Below, piece after piece: positions 27,690 through 35,656 of a stretch of 64,000 nucleotides of DNA. A program made the position numbers and the translations under genes. The DNA comes from an uncultured Clostridia bacterium. Lineage in GTDB: Bacteria; Bacillota; Clostridia; TANB77; CAG-508. How positions within the stretch are numbered: position 1 is the first letter of the stretch; the number at the start of each line of letters is the position of its first letter. The notes beneath the pieces are model-generated. The model was not told where the DNA came from, did not search any database, and was given only the letters and a program-made list of their open reading frames with translations. The DNA lies in contig CAKPGM010000006.1 in NCBI GenBank assembly GCA_934154805.1, positions 7,443-71,442 of the forward strand. The letters are read 5' to 3'.

Positions 27690-28160
27690 ATGGACAAACA
27701 ATTATATGAATTTTTAATTGAAGCCAAAAAACAAACTTATGCAAATGCAAATGTAAAAAAGGCGGATTCATCAAGAAAAGGTTCTCACGATTATCATTAT
27801 CAAAACGATACAATGGCATATCACGATACATATTTTGGTGGAACTAAATTTATGGGAGAAGAAGTTGTATATTTTAATGATGATACACCTATTTGGGGGA
27901 TGAACTATTATGGTATTACAATAGATGAAACATTAAGCGAAGAAGCGATGGATAAAGCATTACGCCCTGCATTAATGGCAGTTGGAGAAGATAATGATGT
28001 AATACCAGTAAGAGGTCCAAAAAATTATAAGAATGGTGAATATGAATATAGTTTTTCTGTAAAAGGAGATTTAAATTGCTTCGAGGGTATTGAAACAATC
28101 TATAAGGGAAAAACAAAAGTATATGAATTAAAATGTCATGGTGGAATAATTAAAAGATAA
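27690..28160 (+). CDS. DUF5680 domain protein
   Basis: A 156-residue cytosolic protein with the pattern YHDTYFGGTKFMGEEVVYFNDDTPIWGMNYYG, characteristic of DUF5680, a domain also found at the C-terminus of some XRE regulators. Function is unknown. The RBS AAAGGAGAA precedes ATG 27690. Codon use is native. Confidence 0.78.
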   Translation: MDKQLYEFLIEAKKQTYANANVKKADSSRKGSHDYHYQNDTMAYHDTYFGGTKFMGEEVVYFNDDTPIWGMNYYGITIDETLSEEAMDKALRPALMAVGEDNDVIPVRGPKNYKNGEYEYSFSVKGDLNCFEGIETIYKGKTKVYELKCHGGIIKR

Positions 28161-28161
28161 A

Positions 28162-28190
28162 TTGACGATTTTATGTAAATATGCTATAAT
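28162..28190 (+). promoter_or_regulatory. Promoter of the cassette-like gene at 28224
   Basis: TTGACG (28162-28167), 17 bases, TATAAT (28185-28190). The spacer ATTTTATGTAAAT matches that of the 26698 promoter. Confidence 0.65.
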
Positions 28191-28223
28191 TACTATACAA
28201 TATTTTTTTGGAGGTTAAACATA

Positions 28224-28733
28224 ATGGTGAGAAAAGCAGAACTTGATGAGCTTATTTATGATTTGCTACGGGGATCTCCATATGGGTTTGAAGCTTGCGA
28301 AGCAATTCAAGAAGGCGTATCCTATAAAAGGTCTATTCCAAAGTCTTTTTGGCTTGATGAAAAAAAGGGATACTATGGAATTCTTGGTTTGAAACGGCAA
28401 CTCAAAAAATCTGACATGAGAAAAATTCATAATGAAGTCGTTACAAGAATTATACGCGAAATCAATAAACCAACTAGAGAGGAAATGTATGCAGATAACT
28501 TTGCAAGACTTTTCCATGCACTTGCAATTTTAGGAGTCAATAAATGTGACCCACGTGTTCCAGCAATCAATAAAGACTATATGTATAATATAGCCTACGA
28601 CTTGTGGGCACTGGATGATGGTAAGCCAAGTACTTATGAATTTATTTCTAATGTTGCATGTTATTCTACTGAAGCTGCTAAAAGGAGTGATACTGACAAC
28701 TTAATAACAGGAAGAAGACATACGTTCTCATAA
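28224..28733 (+). CDS. Hypothetical protein, atypical composition (cassette-like)
   Basis: A 169-residue basic soluble protein starting MVRKAELDELIYDLL. No domain is recognised. It uses CGG for Arg twice (28269, 28395) and other G/C-ending codons absent from its neighbours. It has its own promoter and terminator, like the genes at 16351, 26810 and 30166. Confidence 0.7.
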   Translation: MVRKAELDELIYDLLRGSPYGFEACEAIQEGVSYKRSIPKSFWLDEKKGYYGILGLKRQLKKSDMRKIHNEVVTRIIREINKPTREEMYADNFARLFHALAILGVNKCDPRVPAINKDYMYNIAYDLWALDDGKPSTYEFISNVACYSTEAAKRSDTDNLITGRRHTFS

Positions 28734-28750
28734 TATGTTAATTCCTCTAC

Positions 28751-28796
28751 AAAAAGAGAAGATATAGAAATAATTTTCTAGACCTTCTCTTTTTTC
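28751..28796. terminator. Bidirectional terminator after the gene at 28224
   Basis: AAAAAGAGAAG and CTTCTCTTTTTT bracket a partly paired loop. It also lies downstream of the minus-strand DUF1737 gene. Confidence 0.8.
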
Positions 28797-28805
28797 ATTT
28801 TGCAG

Positions 28806-28973
28806 TTATTTTACCATTGCCTGACAGGCATAAATATCTTTTCCATCGTTAAATATATAGATACTTCCTTGAGGCTGCCAACCTTCATTACATAGCTTTT
28901 GCACATTCATCTCCAATCTTTCTACTGCGGCAGGTAGTATTATAGCCTTGTCAAGAACAATTTTGTACTGCAT
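28806..28973 (-). CDS. DUF1737-like small protein
   Basis: A 55-residue protein (MQYKIVLDKAIILPA ... NEGWQPQGSIYIF ... YACQAMVK). The pattern of an N-terminal strand, then a helix, NEGWxPQG and a terminal QAMVK fits DUF1737 proteins of unknown function. The RBS AGGAGG lies just upstream on the minus strand. Composition is less AT-rich than in core genes. Confidence 0.75.
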   Translation of the reverse strand: MQYKIVLDKAIILPAAVERLEMNVQKLCNEGWQPQGSIYIFNDGKDIYACQAMVK

Positions 28974-29061
28974 TTTTTCATCCTCCTAACAGTTGTTTTA
29001 AAGAATTTTATATTTGCTATTCTTATTATATTAAATTCTAATATTATAAACTTTTATAACG

Positions 29062-29135
<74 letters not shown>

Positions 29136-29144
29136 ATATAAAAA

Positions 29145-29220
29145 TGGAGCTACCAACCAGAATTGAACTGGTGACCTCAGCCTTACCAAGGCTGCGCTCT
29201 ACCTACTGAGCTATGGTAGC
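29145..29220 (-). tRNA. tRNA-Thr(GGU)
   Basis: 76 bases including CCA. Acceptor GCTACCA/TGGTAGC, anticodon arm CAGCC-TTGGTAA-GGCTG with anticodon GGU. It is the first gene of a two-tRNA unit with tRNA-Gly 9 bases downstream. Confidence 0.95.
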
Positions 29221-29245
29221 AAAATTAATATTTAGTACATAAATT

Positions 29246-29274
29246 ATTTTAACACAATTAAAAAACAATAGCAA
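29246..29274 (-). promoter_or_regulatory. Promoter of the tRNA-Thr/tRNA-Gly unit
   Basis: On the minus strand TTGCTA (29274-29269), 17 bases, TAAAAT (29251-29246), about 25 bases before tRNA-Thr. Confidence 0.6.
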
Positions 29275-29291
29275 GTATTTTTTATAATATA

Positions 29292-29315
29292 AAGTGTCAG
29301 CTTATGCTGACACTT
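29292..29315 (-). terminator. Hairpin after sigH
   Basis: AAGTGTCAGC-TTAT-GCTGACACTT, a perfect 10-base stem directly after the sigH stop. Confidence 0.75.
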
Positions 29316-29318
29316 ATT

Positions 29319-29951
29319 TTAAGATATATTATTTAAATTTTTAACAGTTTTCTTTCTAATACGTTGAATGGCATTATCAACAGATTTTACTGGAGCATCC
29401 AACTTTTCGGCAATTTTAACGTAAGATTCACCTTGAATATATCTGTTAAGAACCTTTTTTTCAAAGTCGCTAAGAGAGGTATCAATAACATTTTCTACAT
29501 TAGAAATATATTCTTTTTTAGTGATAGTATCTAATGGATCTTCTATAATGTTTGCATCTAAAATTTCCATAACTTCAGTATCGTTATTGCCATCAGTATC
29601 TTCATAAGCTGGCATATTTAAAGATAGATAAGAATTAAGTGGAATATGTTTTTGTCTATTAGAAGATTTTATGGCAGTTATTAATTGACGCTCAATACAT
29701 AAGTTGGCAAAAGATTTAAAAGAATTTTGCTTATCACTTTTGTAATCCTTTATTGCCTTGTATAAGCCGATTAAACCTTCTTGAATTATATCCTCTTTTT
29801 CAGCACCAATAATAAAATATTTGTTAACTTTCGAATTAACCAAATCTTTATATTTGCAAATTAAAAATTCAAGGGCGTGTTTATCGTCAGCTCGTATTGA
29901 ATCAAGTAATTCTTCATCAGACATATTATTGTAGTCCAAGTTGTAGTTCAT
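29319..29951 (-). CDS. sigH: RNA polymerase sigma-H factor (Spo0H)
   Basis: A 210-residue sigma-70 family protein. Region 2 (DIIQEGLIGLYKAIKDYK, SFKSFANLCIERQLITAIKSSNRQKH) and region 4 (DFEKKVLNRYIQGESYVKIAEKL, VDNAIQRIRKK) match SigH, which starts sporulation transcription in Bacillus and Clostridium. Length is usual. The RBS AGGAGGAA precedes the ATG on the minus strand. It fits with spoIVFA/spoIVFB at the left end of the window. Confidence 0.92.
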   Translation of the reverse strand: MNYNLDYNNMSDEELLDSIRADDKHALEFLICKYKDLVNSKVNKYFIIGAEKEDIIQEGLIGLYKAIKDYKSDKQNSFKSFANLCIERQLITAIKSSNRQKHIPLNSYLSLNMPAYEDTDGNNDTEVMEILDANIIEDPLDTITKKEYISNVENVIDTSLSDFEKKVLNRYIQGESYVKIAEKLDAPVKSVDNAIQRIRKKTVKNLNNIS

Positions 29952-30069
29952 AAAAGTAAGTTCCTCCTAAAAATGCCTTTATTGATTTGTATTATATGCT
30001 ACAAATCTTAGTAATGTCAATAGATTAGGGCTAAAATTCACAAATAAATTAGATATAATATGACATAAC

Positions 30070-30098
30070 TTTACATAACTACCAAAATGTAGTATAAT
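30070..30098 (+). promoter_or_regulatory. Promoter and tandem hairpins before the gene at 30166
   Basis: TTTACA (30070-30075), 17 bases, TATAAT (30093-30098). The leader then carries two tandem hairpins, CCAGC-loop-GCTGG twice (about 30110-30139), before the RBS. Confidence 0.6.
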
Positions 30099-30165
30099 AT
30101 AGATATAACCAGCAAGATGCTGGAACCAGCGAGAGCTGGAAATTATATAGTAGGAGAGATAAAAA

Positions 30166-30534
30166 ATGCGAAGACGGAAAATGAACCCTATCACCAAAAT
30201 ATCACTTTTGGTAATTGGACTGCTTATTGGAGCAAATGTCAGCTGTATGCTTGGCTATTTTGAATCTGGTATTCCGCAGTTCAGTCAATGGGTGGCCGGT
30301 TGGTTAATCCTGGTATTGATTCTGGAAATTGTTGACACATTTGTCACGCACACGATTAATATTTTTGTATTAAGCGTGGTGTTTGGTTCCAGTCTGGGAA
30401 AGACCTTTCAACCTACCTGGGGAATCCTATTACTGTTCTCTACAATCTGCATTCTTATTCTATTGCTTGTAGTTTATAGCAAAAGCAGGATGAAAAAGAT
30501 TGTCGTTGAGAATAACAGCGAGGATCCCGAATAG
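30166..30534 (+). CDS. Hypothetical membrane protein, atypical composition (cassette-like)
   Basis: A 122-residue protein with about three to four hydrophobic helices and an acidic tail (VVENNSEDPE). No family is recognised. AGGAGAG lies 7 bases before ATG 30166. The fourth codon is CGG followed by A (CGGA 30175-30178), the same quadruplet discussed for spoIVFA. A second ATG at 30181 would avoid it. Codon use is foreign-like, and the gene has its own promoter and terminator. Confidence 0.65.
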   Translation: MRRRKMNPITKISLLVIGLLIGANVSCMLGYFESGIPQFSQWVAGWLILVLILEIVDTFVTHTINIFVLSVVFGSSLGKTFQPTWGILLLFSTICILILLLVVYSKSRMKKIVVENNSEDPE

Positions 30535-30543
30535 CACTTCTCC

Positions 30544-30582
30544 AAATTCCAGTAGTTACAACTAACTACTGGAATTTTCTTT
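30544..30582 (+). terminator. Terminator of the gene at 30166
   Basis: AAATTCCAGTAGTT and AACTACTGGAATTTT form a 14-base stem. Confidence 0.88.
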
Positions 30583-30633
30583 GTATATAAAAAATATGAG
30601 AATGTAAAAAAATACATTCGCAAACATTCAATT

Positions 30634-30708
30634 TGGTTGGGATGGTGTGATTCGAACACACGCATATCGGAGTCAGAGTCCGAGGCCTTACCGCTTGGCG
30701 ACATCCCA
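30634..30708 (-). tRNA. tRNA-Gln(CUG)
   Basis: 75 bases including CCA. Acceptor TGGGATG/CATCCCA, anticodon arm TCGGA-CTCTGAC-TCCGA with anticodon CUG, T-arm GTGTG-TTCGAAT-CACAC. The discriminator is A. Confidence 0.93.
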
Positions 30709-30819
30709 ATATTTAATACAACATATATAATAACACAAATAAAAATAAAAATCCAGTCTTTAAAAAAATTTTTATATATGATATTATATATAAATAAAAT
30801 CAACAGGAGAATTATAAGG

Positions 30820-32706
30820 ATGTATGACATATTAGATCAAATTGACTACACAAAAGATTTGAAAAAGTTAAATATAAAAGAAAAAGAAGAATTAGCTCAA
30901 GAAATTAGAGATTTTATAATAGAAAATGTTTCGAAAACAGGAGGTCATCTGGCATCAAGTCTAGGAGTAGTAGAATTAACTATTGCTTTGCACGATATTT
31001 TTGATACACCAAATGATAAAATAGTTTGGGATGTGGGACATCAAGTGTATGCTCACAAAATATTAACTGGTAGAAAAGAAATGTTTTCAACATTAAGACA
31101 ATTGAATGGAATTGCTGGATTTCCAAAGACGGCAGAATCTGAATATGACTGCTTTAATACTGGACATAGTAGCACATCAATTTCAGCAGCGCTTGGAATG
31201 GCAAGAGCAAGAGATATAAAAAATGAAAACTATAAAGTTATTGCAGTAATAGGAGATGGAGCTCTAACTGGAGGAATGGCGTTAGAAGCTCTAAACGATG
31301 CAGGAGTAAGTAATACAAATATTATAGTAATATTAAATGATAATGAGATGAGTATAGAAAAAAATACTGGTGGTTTAGCTATGGCTTTATCAAAAATGAG
31401 AACAAAAAAATTCTATACAAACTCTAATAGAAGAATAAAAAATGCTGTAGGCAAAATTCCTAGAGTAGGAAATTCAATTATAAAATTTGTAAGAAGAGTG
31501 AAATATAGCATAAAACAATTAGTCTTGCCAAATATGATGTTTGAGGATTTAGGATTTAAATACCTTGGACCTGTTGACGGAAACGACATAGAAAAATTGG
31601 AAGCAATGTTATCTAGAGCAAAGGATTTAACAGGGCCAATACTAATACATTGCAAGACTATTAAAGGAAAAGGATATAAATATGCTGAGGAGAACCCAGA
31701 CAAATATCATAGCACTTCAAGTTTTGATATAGAAACTGGAAAACCATTAAAATCAAAGAAAGCAGATTATTCTAAAGTATTTGGGGAAAAGCTAGTAAGA
31801 CTTGCAAAAGATAATAAGAACATAGTAGCGATAACAGCTGCAATGACAGCTGGAACAGGACTTACTAAGTTCAAAGAGAAATATCCAGAAAGATTTTTTG
31901 ATGTGGAAATAGCAGAACAACACGCATTAACAATGGCGGCAGGAATGGCAATGGAAGGAATAACACCAGTAGTGGCAATATATTCATCTTTCTTACAGAG
32001 AGCGTATGACCAAATAATTCACGACATTTGTATGCAAAATCTGCACGTTGTTATATGTGTGGATAGAGCGGGAGCAGTAGGCTCTGATGGCGAAACACAC
32101 CACGGAATGTTAGATATGGCATTTTTAAAGCTTATTCCAAACATAACAATAATGGCACCAAAAGACTTTAGCGAACTAGAAGATATGTTAGAAATAGCTG
32201 TAAACAAAATGACAACTCCTGTTGCAATAAGATATCCAAGAGGCGGGCAGTCAGATATTGAATTTGAAAAAGAAGAGAATCAAATTCAAAAAATAGAAGA
32301 GAGAAATTGTGAAATAATAAAACAAGGAAAAGACTTAACTATTCTTGCAATAGGAAAAATGGTTTCTAAAGCAGTAAAAGTTTCAGATGAACTTGAAAAG
32401 AAGAAAATAGATGCAGAGGTTATTAATGTTAGATTTTTAAAACCATTAGACAAACAAAACATATTAAAATCAATACAAAAAAACAAAAATGTTTATACTC
32501 TGGAGGATGGAAGTATAAATGGAGGACTATATACAAGTATAGCGGAACTTACTGCAAATATTAAAGATGTGAAATTGCAAGGTTTTGCATATAATGATGA
32601 ATTTGTACAACACGGAACAGTTGAGGAACTTGAAGAAATAAACCATTTAAGTGTAGAAAGTATTTCAGAGAAAATTGTAAAGGAAATTAAGAATGCAAAA
32701 AAATGA
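30820..32706 (+). CDS. dxs: 1-deoxy-D-xylulose-5-phosphate synthase
   Basis: A 628-residue thiamine-diphosphate enzyme joining pyruvate and glyceraldehyde 3-phosphate at the start of the MEP isoprenoid pathway. GDGALTGGMALEALN with the ThDP motif, IAEQHALTMAAGMA and YPRGG are conserved. ATG 30820 follows the RBS AGGAGAAT; the longer frame runs back into tRNA-Gln and is not real. It overlaps the next gene by 14 bases. Its pathway partner dxr is missing from the usual place before rseP. Confidence 0.96.
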   Translation: MYDILDQIDYTKDLKKLNIKEKEELAQEIRDFIIENVSKTGGHLASSLGVVELTIALHDIFDTPNDKIVWDVGHQVYAHKILTGRKEMFSTLRQLNGIAGFPKTAESEYDCFNTGHSSTSISAALGMARARDIKNENYKVIAVIGDGALTGGMALEALNDAGVSNTNIIVILNDNEMSIEKNTGGLAMALSKMRTKKFYTNSNRRIKNAVGKIPRVGNSIIKFVRRVKYSIKQLVLPNMMFEDLGFKYLGPVDGNDIEKLEAMLSRAKDLTGPILIHCKTIKGKGYKYAEENPDKYHSTSSFDIETGKPLKSKKADYSKVFGEKLVRLAKDNKNIVAITAAMTAGTGLTKFKEKYPERFFDVEIAEQHALTMAAGMAMEGITPVVAIYSSFLQRAYDQIIHDICMQNLHVVICVDRAGAVGSDGETHHGMLDMAFLKLIPNITIMAPKDFSELEDMLEIAVNKMTTPVAIRYPRGGQSDIEFEKEENQIQKIEERNCEIIKQGKDLTILAIGKMVSKAVKVSDELEKKKIDAEVINVRFLKPLDKQNILKSIQKNKNVYTLEDGSINGGLYTSIAELTANIKDVKLQGFAYNDEFVQHGTVEELEEINHLSVESISEKIVKEIKNAKK

Positions 32707-33502
32707 TATTATTAACAAATATACTGATGAAGAAGATAAATTATTAGTAGCAAAGATATTAGACAAAATAAAACTGGCAAAAACAAGAAATCAAATTGTA
32801 TATACTGATTTTTTAAATATGCATCAGAAAGTGATAAGTCAAGAAATCTTAAAAATGCAAAAAGAAGAAAACTATATATTTTTTGTACCGTGCGAAGAGG
32901 CAGAAAAACCAGTACTTATTATATATCCAGATAAATATTCGGAATTAATCACAGAAAACAAATACAACTATTCGAACATAGCAGAAGTTGTGAGAATTAA
33001 ACTTCCGAAAGAAAATAAGGAAAAATATGTACATAAAGATTATTTAAGTGGTATAATAAAACTGGGAATTAAAAGAGAAAAAGTTGGAGATATTTTTGTC
33101 TTTGAAGATGGTGCAGATATAGTTGTAAGCAAAGAAATTAGCAAGTATCTACTAGAAAGTCTAAACCAATTAACAAGATTTAGCAAGGCAATAATAGAAA
33201 AGATTGATATATCAGAAATTAGAAAACCAGACATAAAAAAAGAAATTATGGATATTAGAGTATCATCGCTTCGATTAGACAATATTGTTGCCGAATTAGC
33301 TCATTGTTCAAGGACAAGAGCAAATGAAATAATATTAGAACAAAGAGTTTTTGTGAACTACATAAATGAAGAAAATAATTCGAAATTAGTTAAAGAAAAT
33401 GACGTAGTAGTAATTAGAGGAAAAGGAAAATTCAATATTTTGAGAATAGATGGTCAAACTAAAAAAGGAAAAATAATATTAGTGGTAGAACACTATATAT
33501 AA
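32693..33502 (+). CDS. ylmH: YlmH-like S4 RNA-binding protein
   Basis: A 269-residue protein with a C-terminal S4 domain (SSLRLDNIVAELAHCSRTRANEIILEQRVFVN) and the YlmH N-terminal region (FLNMHQKVISQEILKM, FVPCEEAEKPVLIIYP). YlmH binds RNA and ribosomal particles and is normally near divIVA and sepF. Here it overlaps dxs by 14 bases and is probably translationally coupled to it. Confidence 0.88.
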   Translation: MQKNDIINKYTDEEDKLLVAKILDKIKLAKTRNQIVYTDFLNMHQKVISQEILKMQKEENYIFFVPCEEAEKPVLIIYPDKYSELITENKYNYSNIAEVVRIKLPKENKEKYVHKDYLSGIIKLGIKREKVGDIFVFEDGADIVVSKEISKYLLESLNQLTRFSKAIIEKIDISEIRKPDIKKEIMDIRVSSLRLDNIVAELAHCSRTRANEIILEQRVFVNYINEENNSKLVKENDVVVIRGKGKFNILRIDGQTKKGKIILVVEHYI

Positions 33503-33514
33503 AAGGGGAAAACT

Positions 33515-34684
33515 ATGGATAAAAATGAGTTTTGGAATGAAAAGGATAACGAACGATATCAGAAAATGAAAGCGGAAATCGATTTTGATAACTTGAATTT
33601 CAAAGGAGTCAAAAAGTTTGCAAAAGTTACACATAAGATAACTAAAGTGTTTGCAGTAATAGCATCTATTATAGGAATTATGACAATAGCATTAGTGTTT
33701 TTGTATATGATAAATCAATGGAAGAACTTAGGTAGTCGAGTAAATCCAGATGTAATAGAAAATTTAGAGGACACATATCTAGAAAAATTCAAAGTAATAT
33801 CACAAGAAATAAATGAAAAAGAAGAAATATATACAATGTCGCCAAAAAGCAATAAGAAAATAGTTTTTACCGCATATAAGAATAATGCAGATACTAGAAA
33901 CGACTATGAAGCTCAAAGCAAGAAATACTTTATAGAAAATACTCTTCCAAAGGAATTAAGAAACAAGCTAAGAATACAAGAAAAATATGACAATATGGTA
34001 TCAGGAAAAGAAACAAAAGCCACTTTCTTAACTTATAATGTGTTTATGGAACTAAATGGTTTTGATGAAATAGAAGAAGCTGCAAAAGCAATGCGTGAGA
34101 TATCTAGACTTGCATTAAAAGACAATAAAAGAGTAAGTATGTATACATTTCCAGGAAGTTTTATAAAAATAGGAGAATATAGAAGCAACACAGTATATAT
34201 AGATACAGAGAAAAGTGAAGAAGAAGCAATAAAAGAGGAAAAATATAATTATATCAAATGGCTTAAAACTAGCAACCTAAGTACAGCAGGAATTCCACAA
34301 GAAGAATTAGATAAATACCGCCCAGAGTATTTAGAAGTAATTGTAAATGGAAAAAGTGCAAAAGAATTTTGGACAGGAAATAAACAGGCACAAAACGTTG
34401 GAAATTTTATATTTAGTGCTACATATAATGTAGCTATAGAAGAATATGAATATAATTTAAGATATTTAATCGGCGAACTAGGCATTACTGATAAAAAAAT
34501 AGCGCTAGATGGCGCGATAGAATCAATAAATTATAAAGGCAAAACCTATGAACTACAATACATAACTAATACTGTAGAAAAAGGAAAATTGCCATATACT
34601 TGTAGAATGTCTTATTTAGAACAATACTTTGGAGCAAAGATAACATACGACTATGAAAATCTAAAAATTTATATAGAAATGTAA
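33515..34684 (+). CDS. Hypothetical membrane-anchored protein
   Basis: A 389-residue protein with a charged cytosolic N-terminus of about 45 residues, one membrane helix (residues about 46-70) and a large extracytoplasmic domain. The C-terminal end (LPYTCRMSYLEQYFGAKITYDYEN) recalls stalk or copper-amine-oxidase N-like domains, but this is weak. It follows ylmH by 12 bases in an operon with dxs. Confidence 0.65.
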   Translation: MDKNEFWNEKDNERYQKMKAEIDFDNLNFKGVKKFAKVTHKITKVFAVIASIIGIMTIALVFLYMINQWKNLGSRVNPDVIENLEDTYLEKFKVISQEINEKEEIYTMSPKSNKKIVFTAYKNNADTRNDYEAQSKKYFIENTLPKELRNKLRIQEKYDNMVSGKETKATFLTYNVFMELNGFDEIEEAAKAMREISRLALKDNKRVSMYTFPGSFIKIGEYRSNTVYIDTEKSEEEAIKEEKYNYIKWLKTSNLSTAGIPQEELDKYRPEYLEVIVNGKSAKEFWTGNKQAQNVGNFIFSATYNVAIEEYEYNLRYLIGELGITDKKIALDGAIESINYKGKTYELQYITNTVEKGKLPYTCRMSYLEQYFGAKITYDYENLKIYIEM

Positions 34685-34700
34685 AGGCTAGAACTATATG

Positions 34701-34733
34701 TTAGTAGTACAAATTACTGTACTACTAATTTTT
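34701..34733 (+). terminator. Terminator of the dxs operon
   Basis: TTAGTAGTACA and TGTACTACTAA form a perfect stem followed by TTTTT. Confidence 0.9.
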
Positions 34734-34802
34734 AATGTTTACTATAAGCATCAGAATTTATTAAACTACCAATAAAATATTGGCAAAATTTTCTAAAAAG
34801 CT

Positions 34803-34830
34803 TGTAAATGAACCAATAGAATAGTATAAT
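34803..34830 (+). promoter_or_regulatory. Promoter of the LolD/FtsX exporter operon
   Basis: TTGTAA (34803-34808), 16 bases, TATAAT (34825-34830), about 40 bases before the start codon. Confidence 0.55.
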
Positions 34831-34870
34831 AAACACAATATTTAATTACTAGTAGGGAAGGAAGATGTAA

Positions 34871-35572
34871 ATGGCTTACATAGAATTTAAAAATGTAGTT
34901 AAAGAATATATAGTTGGAGAAAATAGTATAAAAGCGTTAGATAAAGCAAGTTTTAAGATAGAAAAAGGAGAACTTGTTGTAATAGTAGGACCAAGTGGTG
35001 CTGGAAAAACAACTGCTCTAAATGTATTGGGAGGAATGGACAATGTAACTTCTGGAGAAGTTATAATAGATGGACAAAGAGTAGACAAGTACTCAGAAAA
35101 AGAATTAACTCATTATAGAAGAGAAGACATTGGATTTGTATTCCAATTCTACAATCTAGTACAAAACTTAACAGCATTAGAAAATGTAGAACTAGCAACT
35201 CAAATATGCAAGAACCCATTAGATCCAAAGAAAACAATAGAAAAAGTTGGACTAAAGAATAGAAAAGATAATTTTCCATCACAATTATCAGGAGGAGAAC
35301 AACAAAGAGTGGCAATAGCTAGAGCAATAGCAAAAAATCCTAAGATATTGTTATGCGATGAACCAACAGGAGCGTTGGATTATAACACAGGAAAGCAAAT
35401 ATTAAAATTGTTACAAGATACTTGCAGAAAAGAAAAAATGACTGTAATAATAATAACACACAATAGTGCTATAGCACCTATGGCTGACAAAGTTATTCGT
35501 TTTAAAAACGGAAAAGCAGAAGACATAGTTATAAATGAGAAACCACAATCAATAGATGAAATTGAATGGTAA
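34871..35572 (+). CDS. ABC transporter ATP-binding protein (LolD/MacB type)
   Basis: A 233-residue ATPase. Walker A GPSGAGKTT, signature LSGGEQQRVAIARA, Walker B ILLCDEPTGALD and the switch His (ITHNS) are intact. It pairs with the downstream FtsX-type permease. Such type VII ABC systems use ATP to drive work on the cell surface or to export peptides. Confidence 0.93.
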   Translation: MAYIEFKNVVKEYIVGENSIKALDKASFKIEKGELVVIVGPSGAGKTTALNVLGGMDNVTSGEVIIDGQRVDKYSEKELTHYRREDIGFVFQFYNLVQNLTALENVELATQICKNPLDPKKTIEKVGLKNRKDNFPSQLSGGEQQRVAIARAIAKNPKILLCDEPTGALDYNTGKQILKLLQDTCRKEKMTVIIITHNSAIAPMADKVIRFKNGKAEDIVINEKPQSIDEIEW

Positions 35573-35577
35573 TGAAC

Positions 35578-35625
35578 AAAGGAAATATAAAAGATCATAG
35601 AAAGATTATTTATATTTCCTTTTTG
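35578..35625 (+). terminator. Hairpin between ATPase and FtsX permease genes
   Basis: AAAGGAAATATAAA and TTTATATTTCCTTTTT lie between two genes of one operon, so it may lower expression of the permease rather than fully terminate. Confidence 0.65.
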
Positions 35626-35656
35626 TGTGCAAAAATATTAAGTAAGGAAAAGTAAA

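Noticed and set aside
30637..30819. A longer N-terminus for dxs reading through the tRNA-Gln region
   Set aside because: It overlaps a complete tRNA gene on the other strand, and ATG 30820 has the proper RBS and family start.
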